Assembly: GCF_003991425.1 (NCBI RefSeq)
Contig: NZ_CP034346.1
Location: 4,253,501 to 4,317,500 of the forward strand
Direction: 5' to 3'
Source of the DNA: Paenibacillus lutimineralis
Lineage (GTDB): Bacteria > Bacillota > Bacilli > Paenibacillales > Paenibacillaceae
Length of the DNA: 64,000 nucleotides
In this document: one piece after another, positions 51,322 through 59,905 of the stretch
Layout of the letters: each line of letters opens with the position of its first letter
Position numbering within the stretch: the first letter of the stretch is position 1
Notes under the pieces: model-generated
What the model saw: the letters and a program-made list of their open reading frames with translations, nothing else
What the model was told of the DNA's origin: nothing
Databases searched by the model: none
Position numbers and translations under genes: made by a program

Positions 51322-52659
51322 TTATTGTCTATCATCAATCAGTTTCTGAATTTTCTCATTCATATTTTTCATCGTTGTATCCAAATCCTGATTAGCAAGC
51401 ATCAGGCGGTCGAACTCTTCAATGAAGATTTTCTCAACTTCAGGCTGATAAGAGACCGGCACATTTATTTTGGGTGTAATGGAATTGTTCAGCACATACA
51501 GAAGAGATTCTTTATCCACATGCTCAGGCGTTTGGGTATTGGAAATGATTTTATCTACTACCTTCTCAAGGTCTGCACCTTTCCAGGATGGCAAATACTG
51601 CCCTTGCATCGTTAACCACTCTGTGGTAAACCAGCGGACGAATGTGTAGGCTTCTTCCTTATGCTTCGATCTACCGTATATCGTCAAAATATCTGCGCTT
51701 ATCGGTCCAACCATCGGATCTTCTTTATTCAATTTAGGATAAGGAGCGAACACAGTCTTAAAGTTAGCGGGAACGGTTTCCGTACCGCCAACGTCAACTA
51801 ATATATAAGATCCCGTAATGAGCATGCTTGCATCTTGATTCAAATATTGCGGACGATAGTTCAGCTTTTGGCTGATCACTTCTGCATAAGGAGTTGACGA
51901 TTTATCTTTTTGAGATTGCAAGCGAAGCTCGAGTGATTTTTTCAGTGCCGGATTTAGAATATTGGCTGTTTTATGATCATCCATAACAAGCCCTGTATTT
52001 TCCATCTGACCGTTTAACGCCAGTGACGCATAGTTCGCCCAAGTGTGAAAATAGTTCCCGTACCTCGTTTTACCGTTTTCTGTTTTCGTCATCGCTTTCG
52101 CATATTCCAAGTACTCGTCCCAAGTCCAATCCTTAGGAACTTCAAGACCAGCTTCTTTCAAATGATCCTCATTTATAATAACCAAATTCGTCGTCATCGT
52201 TCCTGGAAGCCCGTAGTATTTGTTGTTTACTTTCAAATCAACTTTATATTCGTCTTCATAAGCAACGCCTTCCTTGGCCATGTAGTCATCAAGCGGCTCG
52301 AACATATCAAGCGCAATTCTAGGTACGAGCTGATTCGTTCCGGGCACCATGATAACATCCATATCTTCATTAGAGGCCGCGGCTAAATCAACTCTTTTCA
52401 TAGCCTCCAGCGAGTTATTGTCGCCCGGCGAGACGAAATCAATTTTAATATTTGGATGAGTGCTCTCAAATTCTTTGATCATAACGTCAAACCCTGCATC
52501 GAGACTGTTCCAAGTATTAAACTTCAAGGTTACAACTTCGTCTTCACTCGTTCCTTCTGGTTTTTCATTCGCTTTGTTTCCCCCTGAGATGGAACAAGCA
52601 GAAAGCAACAAAGTCGATACTAGCAGTCCTGCCATCGATTTTGCCCAAAAATGTTTCAT
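51322..52659 (-). CDS. Sugar ABC transporter substrate-binding lipoprotein (family 1)
   Basis: A 445-residue extracellular binding protein. Signal peptide with lipobox LSAC (Cys near 22), a short linker, then the family 1 pattern VTLKFNTWNSLDAGFDVMIK and FESTHPNIKIDFVSPGDNN, and the mid-protein PKDWTWDEYLEYAKAMTKT. It follows two permease genes and precedes GH31. Oligosaccharide binding is by family. Confidence 0.92.
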   Translation of the reverse strand: MKHFWAKSMAGLLVSTLLLSACSISGGNKANEKPEGTSEDEVVTLKFNTWNSLDAGFDVMIKEFESTHPNIKIDFVSPGDNNSLEAMKRVDLAAASNEDMDVIMVPGTNQLVPRIALDMFEPLDDYMAKEGVAYEDEYKVDLKVNNKYYGLPGTMTTNLVIINEDHLKEAGLEVPKDWTWDEYLEYAKAMTKTENGKTRYGNYFHTWANYASLALNGQMENTGLVMDDHKTANILNPALKKSLELRLQSQKDKSSTPYAEVISQKLNYRPQYLNQDASMLITGSYILVDVGGTETVPANFKTVFAPYPKLNKEDPMVGPISADILTIYGRSKHKEEAYTFVRWFTTEWLTMQGQYLPSWKGADLEKVVDKIISNTQTPEHVDKESLLYVLNNSITPKINVPVSYQPEVEKIFIEEFDRLMLANQDLDTTMKNMNEKIQKLIDDRQ

Positions 52660-52733
52660 AGTAATACCCTCCCTTTATTTGTAAAGAAACGTAATGCTGT
52701 ATCGAAACCGCTGATGCGGATTTCAAACGGGGA

Positions 52734-53564
52734 TTAACCTTTCACACTGCCTGAAGCTACGCCTGCAATGACATATTTTTGCCCAAAAATAAAGATCAGC
52801 AGCAAAGGGAATATCGCAATGACCGTACCTGCCATCATAAGTGAGTAAAACTCGCCATGCATATCCGAAAACTTCCTGATGCCAAGCTGAATCGTATAAA
52901 GGTTCTCTGATCGCAGGAAGACTAGAGGGCCTTGATAATCGTTCCATGTCCAAATGAAACGCAAAATCATATACGTTGCCAGTCCTGGTGTTACGAGTGG
53001 AAGCGCTATTTTGCAAAAAATCGACCAATGATTCGCTCCATCTATTCTCGCCGACTCGATAATTTCATTGTTAATGCCCATAAAGAACTGGCGCAGCATA
53101 AACGTTCCAAGCACACCGGAGGCGCCAAGCAGCATAAGTCCTGTATGACTGTCAAACAGTCCGAACCAACGGTAAATAATAAACTGCGGAACAAGTACCG
53201 CTTGCGAGGGGATCATAAATGTCGCTAAAACGACGAGAAACAAGAAGTCGCGCCCTTTAAAGGCAATTTTCGAAAAGCCATAAGCAGCCATGGATGATAT
53301 GGTCAGCGAAAAGGCTGTTGTAGCTAATGTTACCTTAATGCTGTTCCAATAATAAAGTCCGAAGGGTACCGTACCAAATATCACTTCTCTATAATTTTCA
53401 ATGGCACGCCAGGTTTCCGGAATCCACTGAATTGGATATTTCATAACATCAAGCTCAGGCTTGAAGGATGCGGAGAGCATCCACAGAAACGGCATAATAA
53501 AGAAGATACCTGCGACTGCCATCAGAACCGTGACCAATACACGGTTAACACGAATCGTTTGCAT
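52734..53564 (-). CDS. Carbohydrate ABC transporter permease, MalG type
   Basis: A 276-residue, six-span permease. The coupling (EAA) loop IIESARIDGANHWSIFCKIALP and the start FFIMPFLWMLSASFKPELDV are typical of CUT1 MalG-like subunits (EAA core ESARIDGANHW). It lies 74 nt before the binding-protein gene and 13 nt after its partner permease. No ATPase gene is in the operon, as is usual for CUT1 importers that share an MsmX-type ATPase. Confidence 0.93.
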   Translation of the reverse strand: MQTIRVNRVLVTVLMAVAGIFFIMPFLWMLSASFKPELDVMKYPIQWIPETWRAIENYREVIFGTVPFGLYYWNSIKVTLATTAFSLTISSMAAYGFSKIAFKGRDFLFLVVLATFMIPSQAVLVPQFIIYRWFGLFDSHTGLMLLGASGVLGTFMLRQFFMGINNEIIESARIDGANHWSIFCKIALPLVTPGLATYMILRFIWTWNDYQGPLVFLRSENLYTIQLGIRKFSDMHGEFYSLMMAGTVIAIFPLLLIFIFGQKYVIAGVASGSVKG

Positions 53565-53577
53565 GCTTGATCACTCC

Positions 53578-54468
53578 TTAATAGTTGACCCATTTTTTCT
53601 GTCCAAACCATTGAACAACCGTAACGATCATCAGAGAGAACAATAATAGAATTCCAATTGCAGATGCATACCCCGAGCGCAAATTAACGAAGGCAACCTC
53701 ATACAAATAATGCACGATCACTGAAGTAGAGCCTGCCGGACCACCCTCGGTCAACACCATTACCAGATCAAACACTTTGAAGGAGCCGATGATCCCTGTA
53801 ATCAGCAAGAAAAAGATGGTTGGTGACAGCATCGGAATAGTAACATTCATAAACTGTCTGAATTTCGAAGCCCCATCCATATCGGCAGCCTCATACAAAT
53901 CCTTCGGAATCCCTTGTAAGCCCGCAATAAATAAGATCATATTGAATCCAAGGCCTGTCCAAACCATAATGATCATCACAGCGATTAGTGCATACTGTGG
54001 ATCTGCAAGCCATAGTGGCGGATTAGCAATTCCAATTGATTTTAGAAAACCGTTAATCGGTCCGCTTGTTGGATGATATAGTACTCTCCACAATAATGAG
54101 ACGGCTACAAAGCTGGATATAAACGGCATGAAATAGATTACCTTAAAGAACGATTTGAAATACGTCACGCGATCAATCAGAACTGCCAACACAAGCGCAA
54201 TAATCATACTGAATGGAACAGTCAATATCATCGTCAGATTATTTTTCATCGCCCGCCAAAAATGCTCATCCTTGAATAACTCCTCATAATTGCCAAAACC
54301 AATAAAATGGATATTTCCCAGCCCTGTGATGAAATTCCAATCCGTAAAACTAATTATGCCCGACAGGAAAATCGGTATTATTGTCAGCAGCATAGTCGTC
54401 AGCAACATCGGCAAAACAAATAGGTATCCAGCTATACTATTATAGAAAGACTGCTTGCGTTGCTTCAT
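53578..54468 (-). CDS. Carbohydrate ABC transporter permease, MalF/UgpA type
   Basis: A 296-residue, six-span permease starting at ATG 54468 after AGGTGA; a GTG three codons earlier overlaps the SD. EAA loop DLYEAADMDGASKFRQFMN and the C-terminal GGPAGSTSVIVHYLYEVAF are hallmarks of this family. It is first in the operon and diverges from the sensor kinase gene across 170 bp, which must hold both promoters. Confidence 0.93.
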   Translation of the reverse strand: MKQRKQSFYNSIAGYLFVLPMLLTTMLLTIIPIFLSGIISFTDWNFITGLGNIHFIGFGNYEELFKDEHFWRAMKNNLTMILTVPFSMIIALVLAVLIDRVTYFKSFFKVIYFMPFISSFVAVSLLWRVLYHPTSGPINGFLKSIGIANPPLWLADPQYALIAVMIIMVWTGLGFNMILFIAGLQGIPKDLYEAADMDGASKFRQFMNVTIPMLSPTIFFLLITGIIGSFKVFDLVMVLTEGGPAGSTSVIVHYLYEVAFVNLRSGYASAIGILLLFSLMIVTVVQWFGQKKWVNY

Positions 54469-54647
54469 CTCTATCACCTCTCGCTTACTTCACTATAAGC
54501 CCATTATAGAAGCGGGGTTTGTTCATTACATGAAACGATTTTTTCTATTCCGAAAAAAATATGCTAACTTGCGTAATACCCAAAATCGTATTCGACAAGA
54601 TTCTTTTCGTTCATATATAATCGTAAATAAAGGAGGCATGAGAGCGG

Positions 54648-56477
54648 TTGCATAATTTCTTACGTAAAATGTCGCTTCGCAAAAAACTGATTATGACTTC
54701 CATTTTGTGTTTAATGCTTCCGACGATTCTCATGCTAAACATCACCAATGTTTACTCCCAATGGATTATTCGTGAGCATTCCCAAGAAAGCGCAACCCAA
54801 TCGCTTGCTATCATTCAGTCTCAAATCAGAGCGATTTTGGAAGAAATGATCTCCGTATCGAACTTCATTCAATTTGATGCGGAAATTAAAACTTTGCTTG
54901 ATATAGCCAAAGATGATCCGACTGCAGCGAAACGACTGACGACCCGATTGGAGCAAATTGCCGGAGAGAAAAGCGACCTGAAAATTACTCTGCTGCTAGA
55001 GGATGGAAGGGCTTATTCCGATTATTCATTTTACGATTTTCAGCCTAAGCTGTTTTTTGAAAAGCAATGGTTTTCCGGGATGTCCAAGCTCTCTCCGTTC
55101 GAGACCTTGTTTCTTGGAGCAGAGCAGAACTATTTGCCTCCGCAATCTGCCGATCAGCAATATGTCATCATCACGGCACGCGCGATCATGGAGGATGTGT
55201 CACGTTCACCATATGCCTACCTCATCGTCAGCCGCACCGAAAATACAATTCGCGAGCTGTTTGCTGATTTTAAAGAGGATATTTATTTGCTTGACGGTCA
55301 AAATCGCATTTTATCAAATCGTAAAGACGAGCTGATTGGGCAAAACTTCGATTCTATCTTGGATACAAAAGCGTTGGAATCGCCAAGTATCATTCATGCT
55401 AACGGAGAGAACCAGCTCTACATCTCGATGCCTGTTCGATTTTCCGACTGGCGCCTGGTAAGTGTTGCCCGCTATGAGCAATTAACTGAAAAGCTGAACG
55501 GTATTTCTCGGAGCGGCATCTTGGTTCAAATATTGTTGGCAGTCAGCTTTCTGATTGCACTCACCTATTTGTTACAGCGCTTTACCAAGCCCGTAAAAGT
55601 ACTCGGTCAAGTAGCAAAGAAGGTAGAAGGCGGTAATCTCACCATTCGCTCCAATATCCGCGGTAGTGATGAGGTTGGCAGTCTCGGTCGTTCCTTTGAC
55701 AAGATGCTGGATCAAATTCAGCGCACTTTGGATCAGGTACAGATCGAGCAAGAGTTGAAACGGCGCGCAGAGCTATCACTTCTGCAAGCGCAGATCCATC
55801 CGCATTTTTTGTTCAATGTGCTGAGTTCTATTCGCATGCAGCTTCTGATGAAGCAGGATGAGGAAAACGCCGAACTGATTGGTTCTCTATCCTCATTGTT
55901 GCGGGCAACGATTTCCAAAAAGGATGAGTTTATTACACTCTATGCAGAGCTGGAGACGGTAAAAGATTATATTGAGTTAATGAATTTCACAATGAGGCAT
56001 CCGATCGAAGTCAAGATGAATATAAAAGAGGAGCTATGGCTTGAAACGATGCCCCGCTTTATTTTTCAACCCATTATCGAAAATGCCTATAAACATGCGT
56101 TTAGCAGCAAAGGCGGAATTATAGCTATTCGCATTGAGCAAATCGAGCCAATAGAGCATATGGGAAGCATGAATTGTCATGAAAAAAACAAGGTCATGTT
56201 GAAAATAGAAATCGAAGATAATGGCCGAGGTATGAAGGCGGCGGATTTAGAGGCCTTGCAACAGCGTCTCGAACTGCAAACATGGGAAATTATTAATGTC
56301 TCTCTTGCAGACGATCAACAGCAATCTACTGGCATCGGCTTGTCCAATGTATATGATCGTTTGAAACTGATTTTTGGCGAGCAGTTTGAAATGACTATTC
56401 GTAGTCAGGATCAGCAAGGAACCTGCGTCACATTAATGCTGCCGCTCCAGACCGGGAAGGAGGACTACCATGTATAA
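54648..56477 (+). CDS. Sensor histidine kinase, YesM type
   Basis: A 609-residue kinase. Span 1 (about 14-31), an extracellular Cache-like sensor (about 35-290), span 2 (about 292-312), HAMP (about 312-365), then the His_kinase domain with phosphorylated His384 in QAQIHPHFLFNVLSSI and HATPase with IIENAYKHAF and GIGLSNVYDRL. The annotated start is TTG behind AAAGGAGG at a long 11-nt spacing; ATG 54669 is a second possibility. It overlaps its response regulator by 8 nt and is divergent from the sugar importer it probably controls. Confidence 0.93.
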   Translation: MHNFLRKMSLRKKLIMTSILCLMLPTILMLNITNVYSQWIIREHSQESATQSLAIIQSQIRAILEEMISVSNFIQFDAEIKTLLDIAKDDPTAAKRLTTRLEQIAGEKSDLKITLLLEDGRAYSDYSFYDFQPKLFFEKQWFSGMSKLSPFETLFLGAEQNYLPPQSADQQYVIITARAIMEDVSRSPYAYLIVSRTENTIRELFADFKEDIYLLDGQNRILSNRKDELIGQNFDSILDTKALESPSIIHANGENQLYISMPVRFSDWRLVSVARYEQLTEKLNGISRSGILVQILLAVSFLIALTYLLQRFTKPVKVLGQVAKKVEGGNLTIRSNIRGSDEVGSLGRSFDKMLDQIQRTLDQVQIEQELKRRAELSLLQAQIHPHFLFNVLSSIRMQLLMKQDEENAELIGSLSSLLRATISKKDEFITLYAELETVKDYIELMNFTMRHPIEVKMNIKEELWLETMPRFIFQPIIENAYKHAFSSKGGIIAIRIEQIEPIEHMGSMNCHEKNKVMLKIEIEDNGRGMKAADLEALQQRLELQTWEIINVSLADDQQQSTGIGLSNVYDRLKLIFGEQFEMTIRSQDQQGTCVTLMLPLQTGKEDYHV

Positions 56478-58074
56478 AGTAATTATTTCCGATGATCATA
56501 TGCCCATGCTTAACTATCTCTCTGCTAATATCCCTTGGCAAAGCCTTGGACTTGAGCTGATTGCAACTTGCGCTGACGGTGAGGAAGCGTTAGAAGCCTG
56601 CGTTACGCATCGGCCCGACATATTAATTACCGATATTGGTATGCCAATAATGAACGGTTTGGAAGTCATTCAACTCGCCTGTGCAGCGAACTCTCGACTA
56701 AAAACGATTATCCTGTCTTGCCATGAGGATTTCCAATATGCTCAGCGTGCCGTACAACTGGAGGTCAGTGATTATGTACTGAAAGAAAGCTTGCGGATTG
56801 AGCAGATTACGGAGATTTTAAAAAAACTTCGCGGGAAGCTGGATGCCGAACGCGCATCGCAGCGTGAGCATCAACAGCTACAGGATGTCGTAAAGTCCAA
56901 CGGTTCAACAATCCGAGCCACTTTCCTGCGCTCATTAATTGAGCAGCCCATATGGAATCTAACGGAGTGGGAGGAAAAAGCAGAGTCCATCGGTATTCAT
57001 TTTCATCAAAAAATGCCCTACTTGCCGGTTATGGCGATTCTTGAGCATCCGAATGAATTAGAGGAGCGTTTTGGTGGAAAGCATAATATGCAGTTTGTGC
57101 TCCTTAATGGACTCGATGAACTGATTACTATCGAAGGTTGTGTGCTCCTCTCCTTCGATGAACGCTCTTCGCTGATTATGTTTCCTTTTCCAAAAACGAT
57201 TTCTCGCAATCTGTATGAAGAGATCCAACTACTGCTTAAGCAAATCCAAATTAAAATGATCCAGTATCTAAAAACCGGCATCTCCTTCTATCTGGGAGGG
57301 GTTTGCGAAAACTTGACTGAGTTGAAGACCCAAGCGCAGCAGATTTTAGAATTGGGCTCCTTTCGTTTTTATGCTGGAGAGAATTGTCTCGTCAAATGGC
57401 AAGCTATAAAAATGACGAAAGATGATATTTTCGTTCACTATACCAACATATTGCAAAGCATTCGAAACTGTATCGTCGGCAAAGACAAGCAACTAGCTGC
57501 AACAACGGTCCATCACTGGATCATCCACATAAATCACTTGAAGTATCCTGTCGAGGCTGTGCAAGGCCTGGTATTGAAGCTGGTTACAGAAATTGAGCTT
57601 AAATATACCGTGATGCAAAGCTTTGTTACTAATTTCAACGTCGAGCAATTTCACCGTATCATTTATGCCATAGAAACGCTAGACCATTTGGAACGGTGGC
57701 TTACGCAGTATTTGGAGCAAAAGATTACGTCTCTTGGGGCAATTAAGGACGTCTCACTTCGCAAGGAGGTTGCTGAGGCTAAACGCTATGTGATCATGAA
57801 TCCGGGCGAAAAAATAAGCATGGAGGAAATGGCACAGCGAATCCATATGAATTCCAGCCATTTTAGTCGAATGTTCAAGGTTGAAACCGGGGAAAACTTC
57901 ATCTCTTTTGTAACCAGGGTCAAAATGGAACGTGCGCAAGAGCTGCTAGATCAATCCGATCTCACTGTTCAGGAAATAGCAGAGCAGCTTGGCTATGAGC
58001 ATACAAGCTATTTCATCAAGCTATTTCGCAACTATTCCGGCCATTCGCCGAGCGAGCAGCGCAGAAGATTGTGA
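56470..58074 (+). CDS. AraC-type response regulator, YesN type
   Basis: A 534-residue regulator. Receiver domain 1-120 with acidic pair Asp8/Asp9, phosphorylated Asp55 in LITDIGMP and Lys105. A long middle part (about 130-430) of unknown fold follows, typical of YesN proteins. The C-terminal AraC domain (about 435-534) has ISMEEMAQRIHMNSSHFSRMF and LTVQEIAEQLGYEHTSYFIKLF, ending PSEQRRRL. With the upstream kinase it should activate the divergent sugar-import/GH31 operon. Confidence 0.94.
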   Translation: MYKVIISDDHMPMLNYLSANIPWQSLGLELIATCADGEEALEACVTHRPDILITDIGMPIMNGLEVIQLACAANSRLKTIILSCHEDFQYAQRAVQLEVSDYVLKESLRIEQITEILKKLRGKLDAERASQREHQQLQDVVKSNGSTIRATFLRSLIEQPIWNLTEWEEKAESIGIHFHQKMPYLPVMAILEHPNELEERFGGKHNMQFVLLNGLDELITIEGCVLLSFDERSSLIMFPFPKTISRNLYEEIQLLLKQIQIKMIQYLKTGISFYLGGVCENLTELKTQAQQILELGSFRFYAGENCLVKWQAIKMTKDDIFVHYTNILQSIRNCIVGKDKQLAATTVHHWIIHINHLKYPVEAVQGLVLKLVTEIELKYTVMQSFVTNFNVEQFHRIIYAIETLDHLERWLTQYLEQKITSLGAIKDVSLRKEVAEAKRYVIMNPGEKISMEEMAQRIHMNSSHFSRMFKVETGENFISFVTRVKMERAQELLDQSDLTVQEIAEQLGYEHTSYFIKLFRNYSGHSPSEQRRRL

Positions 58075-58228
58075 TTCTCGCCATCTTTTTTGCTAAGGGC
58101 ATGGCCTCTCTTTTATAATAAATCGCACACTCCCAGCGCACGGTGTGGCGTATGATGGCTGTCAACTACATTAAGGCGCAGTAACAGTCCTGGTTTAATT
58201 AAGGAGGGAGGGTTGCAACTTAACTCTA

Positions 58229-58298
58229 GCTCTTTGCTCTTTGCTCTTTGCTCTTTGCTCTTAGCTCTTAGCTCTTAGCTCTTAGCTCTTAGCTCTTA
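58229..58298 (+). repeat. Heptanucleotide tandem repeat (GCTCTTT)4(GCTCTTA)6
   Basis: Ten perfect 7-nt units in a row, four GCTCTTT then six GCTCTTA, with a further partial unit (CTCTA) in front. The region 58075-58228 before it has no gene I can support. Confidence 0.95.
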
Positions 58299-58331
58299 AT
58301 CAGCTTGCCGCCCTTGCCGTTGTACCGCCAA

Positions 58332-58524
58332 TCATTGGTAAGCAACCTCTATGGAATCCGTTCGCATCCGCTTTTGTCCATCTTTTTCAGCAGAGCCAAC
58401 TTCAACTCCAAATTGGAAGGTTTCCAATGAAGGGTTCGCTTTTTTATCTGGAACAACATCGATCACTACAGTGCCTTTGCCGCCCCCGATTGGTTTATAG
58501 GAACGATCTCTTCCTATTGATCTT
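58332..58524 (-). pseudogene. 3' coding remnant of an unknown, probably secreted protein
   Basis: About 60 codons of coding-like frame ending in TGA (58332-58334), with an in-frame stop before it. The translation has SYKPIGGGKGTVVIDVVPDK and FQFGVEVGSAEKDGQKRMRT, alternating strands like the last beta domain of a large secreted or carbohydrate-active protein. I cannot name the family. It is the only coding trace in this repeat-rich gap. Confidence 0.5.
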
Positions 58525-58594
58525 CAAGCAAGACACTGGAGCGTTTTAATAGTGATTCTGAACCATGTGCATCACATGGTGCGCAGCAGGAAGA

Positions 58595-58641
58595 GGTTGT
58601 CTCCAAAGTTGATTATCCGACTTGGGGACAACCCTTTTTTC
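58595..58641 (+). terminator. Terminator-like hairpin
   Basis: GGTTGTCTCCAA and TTGGGGACAACC pair with one mismatch and are followed by CTTTTTTCG. It has no obvious gene to end, consistent with a decayed region. Confidence 0.65.
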
Positions 58642-58767
58642 GCGTCAAAGACGGGGACAAAGCGGGGATATGGGACATCCCCATGTTGCGTCGGATCACT
58701 CTAACATTATTGACCGTTAGCATTGCTTCCCCGTACGCCGCCCCTGTAACGGGCAATAATGTCCATT

Positions 58768-59135
58768 GGGAGTTGATGACGCGAATTTCATTATGCGGCT
58801 AACGGAAATCACAGCCCTTATTTCGGTAAAATAAGGCCATTTGAATTTCTAACGGAACTAGAAGACGTTATTGGACCAAAAATGAGGGACCTTAGTCGGT
58901 TCTAGCCCGAATAACGTCCCTCATTTCCGTTAGGATTTGCAACCTACTAATTTCAACCATATAGCGGACCACATTTCCGTTAGCACTCCGAACTTCACTC
59001 TCATGCTCAGTTTTAACACTTTGGCTCTGCACCTTGTTTCTACTCTGTGCTCTACACCTAGCTTTTGTACCTCAAGCCTCTATTCTAACCTCTGCGCCTA
59101 GCTTTTGTACCTCAGCCCCTACTCTAACCTCTGCT
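58768..59135 (+). repeat. 368-bp tandem repeat, unit A
   Basis: Starts at GGGAG(T/A)TGATGACGCGAATTTCAT. It contains four copies of the 9-mer CTAACGGAA: forward at 58799 and 58849, reverse at 58925 and 58975. Between them lies the perfect pair AATGAGGGAC/GTCCCTCATT. Each landmark recurs exactly 368 bp later in unit B. The end of the unit is a degenerate minisatellite rich in CTCTGCACCT and TTCTACTCT. No open frame of note. Confidence 0.92.
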
Positions 59136-59503
59136 GGGAGATGATGACGCGAATTTCATCATACGGCTAACGGAACTCACAGCCCTTATTTCGGTAAAAT
59201 AAGGCCACTAGAATTTCTAACGGAACTAGGAGTCGTTATTGGACCAAAAATGAGGGATATTAGTCGGTTCTAGCCCGAATAACGTCTCTCATTTCCGTTA
59301 GAATTTGTAACCTGCTAATTTCAGCCATATAGCGGACCACATTTCCGTTAGCACTCCGAACTTCACTCTCATGCTCAGTTTTAACACTTTGGCTCTGCAT
59401 CTTGTTTCTACTCTAGGCTCTGCACCTCGTTTCTACTCTAGGCTCTGCACCTTGCTTCTACTCTATGCTCTGCACCTAACTTTCGTACCTCTGCCTCTAC
59501 TCT
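59136..59503 (+). repeat. 368-bp tandem repeat, unit B
   Basis: Second copy, with CTAACGGAA forward at 59167 and 59217 and reverse at 59293 and 59343. The first 260 bp are over 90% like unit A by eye, including ATAGCGGACCACATTTCCGT. The last 100 bp are a diverged minisatellite of roughly 21-bp units (CTCTGCACCT-TGTTTCTACTCTA), which continues to about 59520. Confidence 0.9.
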
Positions 59504-59529
59504 ATGCTCTGCACCTAGCTTCTAAAAAT

Positions 59530-59559
59530 TTGAAAATATAGCTTGTATAGTGCTACAAT
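59530..59559 (+). promoter_or_regulatory. Sigma-A promoter of the small membrane protein gene
   Basis: TTGAAA (59530-59535) and TACAAT (59554-59559) with an 18-bp spacer, 35 bp before the ATG. Confidence 0.7.
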
Positions 59560-59593
59560 TCCTGAAACCACGTTATAAAGAGGTGTGTTGTTT

Positions 59594-59818
59594 ATGACTA
59601 ACTCGGATAATGGAGAAAGTAATAAAACACAGGAGGAAATATCCTCCTTTAACTCCGTAACCGATCACTATAGAAACATTATGGGTGTACCAACGCAAAA
59701 GATTGATATGGAAAAAATGCCGCGTATTCTTCGCTATTTTGGGTATTTTGTTTTCACTATCATTGCAGTAGGTACACTTCTTTATATCGTGATGTATATT
59801 TTGCAGTTTTTTCGTTGA
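59594..59818 (+). CDS. Small membrane protein, 74 residues
   Basis: Start ATG 59594 after GAGGTG; a TTG at 59585 lies too close to that SD. The first 45 residues are polar and probably cytoplasmic (NSDNGESNKTQEEISSF, VTDHYRNIMGVPTQKID), and one membrane span covers about 48-70 (YFGYFVFTIIAVGTLLYIVM) before a short basic tail. I do not recognise the family. It has its own promoter and converges on the desaturase gene. Confidence 0.65.
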   Translation: MTNSDNGESNKTQEEISSFNSVTDHYRNIMGVPTQKIDMEKMPRILRYFGYFVFTIIAVGTLLYIVMYILQFFR

Positions 59819-59867
59819 AAAAGGGAAAAACCCTTGGACCTCGAGCATTACCAAAACTGGGAATAAA

Positions 59868-59903
59868 ATAAGGCAGATCGCAAGAAACTACGATCTGCCT
59901 TAT
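59868..59903. terminator. Bidirectional terminator between small membrane protein and desaturase
   Basis: ATAAGGCAGATCG and CGATCTGCCTTAT form a perfect 13-bp stem with a 10-nt loop and T-rich flanks on both strands. Confidence 0.85.
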
Positions 59904-59905
59904 GT

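Noticed and set aside
58229..58298. CRISPR array
   Set aside because: Units are 7 nt with no spacers and no cas genes; it is a simple tandem repeat. The 368-bp and 21-bp repeats likewise lack spacer structure.
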